From NCBI GenBank assembly GCA_948875265.1, contig CAQRYF010000027.1, positions 1-20,690 on the forward strand: 20,690 bases of DNA, given 5' to 3'. This document shows positions 14,966 to 20,690 of the stretch, piece by piece; the stretch's first letter is position 1; each line of letters opens with the position of its first letter. The notes beneath the pieces are model-generated. The model ran no database searches, had not been told where the DNA came from, and saw only the letters and a list, made by a program, of their open reading frames with translations. A program made the position numbers and the translations under genes. Source of the stretch: an uncultured Clostridia bacterium (GTDB taxonomy: Bacteria > Bacillota > Clostridia > TANB77 > CAG-508).

Positions 14966-15184
14966 TTACTTACTATATTTTTTCTTTACTACTTTTGCAA
15001 TAATAAATACAATAATACTTGGTATTATAAACTCTATTATTCTTTCAATTACAAAAGCATAGAATGGTGCAGAATCACCTATATTATCATATTTAAAATA
15101 ATCTACACCTAATCTTATTGCGAATCCAATTACTAAAAACATTGAAACAGCATATAGAAATTTATAAATATTTTCTTTTTTCAT
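14966..15184 (-). CDS. Small two-helix membrane protein
   Basis: The 72-residue protein has a short basic start, a first hydrophobic segment near residues 8-24 (FLYAVSMFLVIGFAIRLGV) and a second near 48-66 (IIEFIIPSIIVFIIAKVV), ending in a lysine-rich tail. It is a likely inner-membrane hairpin. I recall similar small proteins in Clostridia without a function. AAGGAGG lies before the ATG at 15184. It is the last of three cargo genes expressed from the promoter near 16070. Confidence 0.7.
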   Translation of the reverse strand: MKKENIYKFLYAVSMFLVIGFAIRLGVDYFKYDNIGDSAPFYAFVIERIIEFIIPSIIVFIIAKVVKKKYSK

Positions 15185-15207
15185 AATCGTTCCTCCTTAA
15201 CTTGTAA

Positions 15208-15561
15208 TTATGTTTCTGTCAAATCATAACTCAAATCAATTAACTGTTTTATTTTCTCTTTATCTACACTTCCATCTAAAAGTATTGTTATCCAATGTTC
15301 TTTATTCATGTGGTATGCAGGTAAAAATCCTTTTTCTTTTCTAAATCCACCTATCAATTCTGGAGGACATTTCACATCTAATATGTCAATTTCTTCTTTT
15401 CCATTTAATCCAAGTTTTCCTTTTGATATATTCATAATAATTCCGTACCATTTATTATTGCTATGTTTCAATACAGCATATAAAGGATATTTATCCCAAG
15501 AATAAACTGGAATAGTATTATATTCTTCTTTTACATATTCAAATATTTCTTCTCTATTCAA
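15208..15561 (-). CDS. MmcQ/YjbR-like (DUF419) protein
   Basis: The 117-residue protein shows the MmcQ/YjbR pattern: MNREEIFEYVKEEY at the start, WYGIIMNI, LDVKCPPELIGGFRKEKGFL, then YHMNKEHWITILLDG and IKQLIDLSYDLT at the end. The fold is related to double-wing DNA-binding modules, and members are widespread with poorly known function. The start is TTG (15559-15561), eight bases after GAGGAG. TAC GGA (Tyr-Gly) here includes CGG out of frame and is read normally. It is likely carried as cargo with its two neighbours. Confidence 0.85.
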   Translation of the reverse strand: MNREEIFEYVKEEYNTIPVYSWDKYPLYAVLKHSNNKWYGIIMNISKGKLGLNGKEEIDILDVKCPPELIGGFRKEKGFLPAYHMNKEHWITILLDGSVDKEKIKQLIDLSYDLTET

Positions 15562-15584
15562 CTCATAATCTCCTCTATAAATTA

Positions 15585-15941
15585 CTATATATCTATTGAA
15601 TCTAAAAAGTGTTCCTTTATCAGTTTGGATTTTTCAAAATATTCTCTAAAAGTTTCACATACATTCCACATTTTACTATAAACAGTTTCTGAATATATTT
15701 CATATTTTTCTGTTATTCCATCCTTGCTAACTTCAAATATAGTTTTACTATTATACATTTTCTTAATTTTTACATCATAATTATTATCTAACAAATAATC
15801 AACAAAATATAAATCGCATCGATTCATTTGATATGGATGATTGACACCCCTATAGTTAATAGAATCTGATTGAATAAAATCATCACTTTCTATATATTTT
15901 ATGTATTCATTATAATTTTTTAAATATTCTTTATTATTCAT
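15585..15941 (-). CDS. Uncharacterised small acidic protein
   Basis: The 118-residue protein (MNNKEYLKNYNEYIKYIESD at the start) is rich in Tyr, Asp and Lys, with a helical first third and beta-like middle (YDVKIKKMYNSKTIFEVSKD). I do not recognise a family. It is the first gene after a consensus-like promoter at 16058-16086; GAAAGG lies seven bases before the ATG. It is probably expressed with the MmcQ-like and membrane-protein genes that follow with short gaps. Confidence 0.65.
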   Translation of the reverse strand: MNNKEYLKNYNEYIKYIESDDFIQSDSINYRGVNHPYQMNRCDLYFVDYLLDNNYDVKIKKMYNSKTIFEVSKDGITEKYEIYSETVYSKMWNVCETFREYFEKSKLIKEHFLDSIDI

Positions 15942-16057
15942 CTGATACCTTTCTGCATTTTTATTTAGGTTAAATTTTTATGACTTCTTTTACTATTTGG
16001 CTTTATTCATAAAAATTATTGTATATGATAATATAAAGACAAGTACCTTTTGTGACT

Positions 16058-16086
16058 ATAATATCATAAATAATAGTTATTTTCAA
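16058..16086 (-). promoter_or_regulatory. Promoter of the three-gene cargo block
   Basis: In the minus sense TTGAAA (16081-16086) and TATTAT (16058-16063) are 17 bases apart, with TGA just before the -10. The 149-base gap 15942-16090 otherwise holds a second weak TTGTCT-16-AATAAT pair and no reading frame. Confidence 0.7.
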
Positions 16087-16090
16087 CTTA

Positions 16091-17140
16091 CTAATAATCA
16101 TAATCATCATAAGGAATTACTTTATTAAATTTAATATCCAAATTTTCTTCAATATTATTTTTCATTTTTTGAAACATAGCATTATCTTTTTCGATAGCAA
16201 TACTATTCCTATTTTTATTGGAACAAGCAATAACAAAATTTCCACTTCCAGCATATTGGTCTAATAGTGTTTCATAAGGTTTGGAGATGTATTCAATTAT
16301 TTCTTTAATTAATTTAACTGGCTTTTCTGCCTTCATAATCTTATCTCGTATATTTTTAGGTTGATGATTAAATACTGTAGGCAACATTCCATTAGTTCCC
16401 TTCATATAGCATATTTCTAAATCATGTTCTTGCAACATATCTCTTATTTCATAGGATGATTTGCCTTTTGTATCTAAGTTATTTTTATTAGCAATAGCAA
16501 GATTTTTCTTTGCGTCTAGCTTTAGATTTCTAGGTTCGCCATTACTAAAAATCATTACATCTTCTGAATTCTTTGCTTTTCTACCTGTGTTAGATATAAA
16601 ATTGCCTTTCACCCATGAAACTTTTGCAAAATAATTTAATCCATTTTCCTTTGCCATTTTTTTTATTTTATAAAGATATTCATAATTAACTTCGGATTCT
16701 TCTGGTAGGAACTCAACTAAAAATGCTCCTTCTTTTAGCACTCGTTGTTTTTCTTTAAAGTCTTTGCTTTCATATCTAAAAAGCTCAAAAGTAGCAAACT
16801 TCCTATTTCCACCAGTAAGAGCTTTCTGCAAATCATAAGGATGATCTGTAATAATACCATCAATAGAATGGTTTTTTATCATAGATAAATTTCTTCCATC
16901 ACCATTAATCAATAAACAGGTACTTTCTGTATTTTCTAATTGCTTTGTTACTTTGTAGACACCTCTAGTGATTTTTTGAAATATACCTCTATCAACACCT
17001 TCGTAAATTCTTGCTCTTATTGATTCATTATTTACATTCATATTTTTAACATTTCTCACAAGGTTGGTTGCCTCTTGTATTGAGAATTGCTCTGAATCTA
17101 TAAAATATTCAAACAAATTCATTTGTATAGTATTATCCAA
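16091..17140 (-). CDS. Beta-class DNA amino-methyltransferase with winged-helix N-terminus
   Basis: The 349-residue protein carries an N-terminal winged-helix-like segment (NNESIRARIYEGVDRGIFQK), then GIITDHPYDLQ as the catalytic DPPY-type motif (with His in place of the first Pro), FLVEFLPEE, and near the C-terminus the AdoMet motif LDQYAGSGNF. The order catalytic motif before AdoMet motif is that of beta-class N4-cytosine/N6-adenine methyltransferases. No restriction partner is present, so it likely masks element DNA or regulates. It starts at TTG 17140 (AGGAAG upstream), 13 bases after the shifted stop of the hydrolase. It ends IPYDDYDY, the shared tail. Confidence 0.88.
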   Translation of the reverse strand: MDNTIQMNLFEYFIDSEQFSIQEATNLVRNVKNMNVNNESIRARIYEGVDRGIFQKITRGVYKVTKQLENTESTCLLINGDGRNLSMIKNHSIDGIITDHPYDLQKALTGGNRKFATFELFRYESKDFKEKQRVLKEGAFLVEFLPEESEVNYEYLYKIKKMAKENGLNYFAKVSWVKGNFISNTGRKAKNSEDVMIFSNGEPRNLKLDAKKNLAIANKNNLDTKGKSSYEIRDMLQEHDLEICYMKGTNGMLPTVFNHQPKNIRDKIMKAEKPVKLIKEIIEYISKPYETLLDQYAGSGNFVIACSNKNRNSIAIEKDNAMFQKMKNNIEENLDIKFNKVIPYDDYDY

Positions 17141-17153
17141 TATATATCACTTC

Positions 17154-19041
17154 CTAATTTCCTTTCAATCTAGCAAATCCATAAAAATTACTTCCATTCC
17201 ACCAACCATTTTTATATTTTCTTATTCTTACACCAGATGGGTTTCCACCGAGTATCAATAACCCATTCATCAGTTCTACCGTTTATCGAGAGTTCTCCCA
17301 TAAAAATACCAATATGAGAAATGCTACCAGGTTCACCATTATTATAAGTGTCTTTTAGGAAAATTAAATCCCCTGCTTTTCTGTCATCTACTGAAATAGG
17401 ATAACAATGATTATTATAAATTCCTTGTGCAGTTGTATTAGGAATGGTTACTATTCCACAATGGGATAGACAATGTATAACCCAACTTGAACAATCATAA
17501 TAATCCATACACTCATCATATTTTAAATTAGAATGATCCATTAAGTATCTAGTTCCAATATTATTTAAAAACTCATTATAGATAGCCTGTAATTGCTCAT
17601 TACCAATATTTATACTTAAATAATTATACCTTTCTTTAAAATCTCCACTAAATAAATCAAAAAAGTGAGTTGAATTATATAAGAATTTTATTTGTTCAAT
17701 TTCACTATCTGTAAATTTTGTTTGTTCAGAATCATATTTTATTTTTTTATTCTTCTTGTAATTATTAATTTTACTAAAATTACTATTACACCAATTTATA
17801 AAATCATCTATGGAAGGATTAGAAACCATCTTCTTTGTTTCTGTAATAGTTTCAGCTTTAGTAGTTATATTTCCTTGTTCATCTGTTTCATCTGTAGTTT
17901 TTTCATAAGTATATGTTTCTTCTGTTATTTTTTCATATAATTCTGCATCCTTAAAAGTATTTAAGAGTTCCTTTTCTGCATTATCATATACTAAATCTCC
18001 ATTCAACATTTGTATTATAGCAAGTGGTGCTTTCCAATTTATAAAACCCTTTCCTTCTATTGCACCTTGAACAATTTTCCCTTCATTGTAATATTCAACA
18101 GTCTGCATATCATACTCATCTTGAACAGAAATCATATATTTTTCATATTCTTTCTTGGTATCTTCACTCATTCCTAATCCGAAGAAACTACAAAATGCTA
18201 CTATTACAACAATTATTATTATAACTGGTGCAATTTGTGGTAACATAGAAATAATCATTTTCATTACACTTGCTATCAATTTTGCTATCACTTGCATAAA
18301 TTTTATTAAAATATGAGTTGTTTTTTCTGCTACTTTAGTTTCAACTTTTTTAATAGCTTTCTTCGTACCTTTTGCCAATATATTAGTAACCTTATTTGCA
18401 ACTTTTCCAGTTACTTTTTTTACTGGTTTTGTCATAATTCTACTAGAAGTATTTTCAAAACTCTTTAATTCTCCTTCATTTAATCCAGCGTTAATTGTTT
18501 TTCCAGTTTTAATTATTTTATTTGTTGTATTATTAATGAATTTTGTATCTTTTATAGTAGTGGCAATTCTTTTAGGTATTTTACTTTCTTTATTTGAAGT
18601 GCCTTCTACAGTATTATCTAAATTGTTAGCATTATCAGCATTTTCAATATGAACTATGCCTATATTATTTTTAATACCTTTGACAATATAATCAGTATTT
18701 ACTGCTTGTGTATTTATTCTACTATTATTAACATTAACCAATTTTTTTGAATTATGATTATTATTTGTTTGCAATCCATCATAATTATCTATCTTTGTTT
18801 CAATTTTAGTTTGTGGTTGGTTATCTGTACTTTCTATTACATCTGTAGAATTATCTACGGATGTTTCTAATCTATTAAAATTAACATTATTTTCAGTTAT
18901 TTTATCTAATTCTTCTGCATACCATTTGTTTATTGCATTCGCACTATCTAAAACAAGGTTAGTTCCTTTACGAGCATAATCAGAATATTTGCTTAAAGAA
19001 TTTGCAACATCTTTATTTACATTATTATTTTCATTTGCCAT
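17154..19041 (-). CDS. Membrane-anchored NlpC/P60 wall hydrolase (CD1108-type), one +1 shift
   Basis: The 628-residue product has a polar N-terminal region, basic amphipathic helices (205-265), one membrane span near 268-289 (IIIIVVIVAFCSFFGLG) and an extracellular NlpC/P60 peptidase domain: DCSSWVIHCLSHCG with catalytic Cys517, AGDLIFLKDTY, and SHIGIFMG with His576. It would open the peptidoglycan for the conjugation channel. Zero-frame reading ends at 17212 after DTRWKPIWC; skipping the C at 17250 gives DTGGNPSGVRIRKY, then GWWNGSNFYGFARLKGN, the expected family end. The shifted stop at 17154 lies inside the next gene's ribosome site, giving normal operon packing. It follows the VirB4 gene after ten bases. 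Confidence 0.88.
17247..17253 (-). other. +1 shift site F: ACT-C-GGT in the NlpC/P60 hydrolase
   Basis: In mRNA sense the sequence is GAT ACT C GGT GGA AAC. The zero frame adds 13 unrelated residues and stops; skipping the C at 17250 yields GGNPSGV and the conserved end of the peptidase domain. Confidence 0.8.
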
Positions 19042-19051
19042 TTATAAACTC

Positions 19052-20690
19052 CTAAGCTACTTTACTAAGTTGCATATTAGAGGTTTGATTTAATTCATAT
19101 ATATATGAATCCTTTGAAATCTGATTTCTAAAAGCAACTTTGTCCTCACCATAGACTAATATTCCCTGCCCTGTTGGTGAATCTATTACATACCTTGATT
19201 CTTCCTCTGAAATATCAAATATTTTGCATATAGCAGGTAAATCAAGAGCCTTTTGTTTTAAAATTATAGCAAATTCTGAATTAGATAAAATTTTACACCC
19301 TTGCTCATTTTTTATTACATCACCAATGTTCTGGGTGATAATTGTGGGAATAGCATTTTCCTTTCTGCCTGTTTTATAGATTTTTGCAATATAATCAGCA
19401 GAATATGGATTTGCAAGTAATATATGAAATTCATCAATGAAAATCCACGTATGCTTTCCTAAGTTTTTATTTCTTTTTAACCTATTCATAATATGTTCCA
19501 AAACAACAAGATATCCAGTTGTTTGAATAGAACGAGGTAGTTCAGAAATATCAAAAGAAATTAAGCGATTTTTTACTTCAATGTTTGTTTTTTTCGAGAA
19601 TATATCCATTCCTCCCAAGACATATCTTTCAAGAACTAGAGCAAGGTTTTTAGCCTCTCGTTCTGGTTGTTTCTTTAATTCTTTATAGAATTTTATAAAA
19701 TCTGGTTCATATTGTTCACTAAAATTATGAAGTTGATATTCTTCATATATATTTTTAGTACATCTATCAACAAGAGTTTTTTGTTCTCCTGAAAGACCAC
19801 CACTAGACACTAGTGATTCGATAAATGCAAGTGAAAATTCTATCTTATTATTCAAGGTTTCCTCATCTTGTTCATATTGTAATGAAGAATCGAAGGGATT
19901 TATATAAGTATTACTAGATGTACTAATGTTTAAAGTTTGCCCTCGAAATGCTTTTATTATTGGTGCATACTCACCTTGTGGATCTAAAATTACAATCTCA
20001 TCTCTAGGGTATCGTAATAAAACTTGTTCTATTATTAATTTTATTGAAAATGATTTTCCAGCTCCGAGAAGTTGCTAATACACATCCATTGCCATTCAAA
20101 AGTTTTTTCCTATCAGCAAATACAGGGTTTTTAGATACAAGATTAATGCCATAGAATATGCTATTTTGGTGCATTAAGTCTTTTGTATTAAATGGTACAT
20201 TTGCAGCGGTACTTTCTGATGTTAAAGACCTTTGAATTTGTAAAGTATTAAAACCAAAAGCGAGACAGTTTTGTAATCCTTCAAGTTGTTGCCAGTCTAA
20301 ATTATACACTGTAATTAAGTGTTCACTAGCAATGCTTTTTATCATTTTAGTTGCTTTTTCTAATTCATCCAAACTATCAGATTGAACACATATTAGAATA
20401 TTATTAGTAAATAATTTTTGTTTTTTCTTTTGTAAAGCATCTCTCAAAGACTGTGCATCTATTAAAGCATCTTCTAACTTTTCATCTCTAACTGCTTCAT
20501 AATTATAGCCGTTTTTATTTGCTTTTTTAATTTTTTCTAATCTTTCTGTTTTCATTCCACTTATCTTTTTATTAACCTTTTGTATTGTTTTTGATGGATC
20601 AGTAGGAGTTATATTAAGAGTTGTTATAATATTACAATTCTCTATTGTTGAAATCTTATTATAAAATCTAGGAGTAACTGATTTTGGTAA
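19052..20690 (-). CDS. VirB4-like conjugation ATPase (CD1110-type), partial, one +1 shift
   Basis: The frame is open to the right edge, so the N-terminus is missing; 545 residues are visible once one base is skipped. VirB4 ATPases power assembly and DNA transfer of type IV secretion channels. Landmarks are PVFADRKKLLNGNGCVLATS, Walker A SGAGKS (after the shift), IVILDPQGEYAPIIKAF, Walker B WIFIDEFHILL, and IPTIITQNIGDV with its conserved TQN. In zero frame the Walker A becomes SRSWK and translation stops at 20004; skipping the C at 20066 restores it. The second GGA of the same motif, in GCT GGA AAA, has no extra C. It ends ten bases before the hydrolase gene. Confidence 0.9.
20063..20069 (-). 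other. +1 shift site E: TCT-C-GGA in the VirB4 Walker A motif
   Basis: In mRNA sense the sequence is ACT TCT C GGA GCT GGA AAA. Skipping the C at 20066 turns TSRSWKI into TSGAGKS. Confidence 0.8.

Noticed and set aside
1..20690. tRNA, rRNA genes or CRISPR arrays, including a suppressor tRNA that could explain the shifts
   Set aside because: No T-loop consensus with a cloverleaf and no regularly spaced repeats were seen by eye on either strand. A dedicated search could still find a divergent tRNA.

Overview
The window is very AT-rich, with Clostridia-like Shine-Dalgarno sequences (AGGAGG types) and standard TAA/TAG/TGA stops. This suggests a low-GC Firmicute, probably an anaerobic gut or mucosal species; the exact taxon cannot be told from the sequence. 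Nearly everything reads leftwards (minus strand) and forms part of an integrative conjugative element of the C. difficile CTn/CD1107-CD1110 type. It encodes a VirB4-like ATPase, a membrane-anchored NlpC/P60 wall hydrolase, a MobP-type relaxase with a MobC-like accessory protein, ArdA antirestriction protein, two DNA methyltransferases, a DUF2958 protein, an Api92-like protein, an SPL-type radical SAM protein and several uncharacterised element proteins.

Layout from right to left, in the direction of transcription: VirB4-like ATPase (cut by the right edge), NlpC/P60 hydrolase and beta-class amino-methyltransferase (20690-16091); a separately promoted block of three small cargo genes (15941-14966) and a 58-aa gene with its own promoter, ending in a strong terminator near 14680; a long accessory operon (radical SAM, ArdA and about nine further proteins, 14634-6410), several members of which share a short acidic/tyrosine C-terminal tail; a highly structured non-coding region at 6186-6345 that is a candidate oriT; two unknown genes; mobC, relaxase and a C5 cytosine methyltransferase (4942-1309). 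At the left, a two-gene plus-strand cassette (an RNA polymerase alpha-CTD-like mini-protein and an orphan recombinase zinc ribbon) faces the methyltransferase. An HU gene and the end of a ribbon-helix-helix gene complete the window.

The outstanding observation concerns reading frame. Three otherwise intact minus-strand genes (C5 methyltransferase, VirB4-like ATPase, NlpC/P60 hydrolase) are interrupted by six single-base +1 shifts, and all six are the same event: an extra C between a codon ending in T and a glycine codon GGA/GGT (NNT-C-GGW). Skipping that C restores textbook family motifs each time (C5 motifs I and VIII, the residue after PCQ, QAGNS, Walker A SGAGKS, and the hydrolase C-terminus). 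In zero frame each site presents the codon CGG. In a manual scan of both strands, these six are the only in-frame CGG codons in any gene of the window; CGA and CGT are used normally for arginine. Four sites in one gene argue against ordinary decay and against low-efficiency regulatory frameshifting. They suggest efficient decoding in which CGG (or CGGN) is not read as arginine but causes a +1 shift into glycine. The nearest precedent I know is the Perkinsus mitochondrial cox1 gene, where AGGY and CCCCU are read with frameshifts; I know of no bacterial equivalent. A sequencing or assembly artefact must be excluded first.
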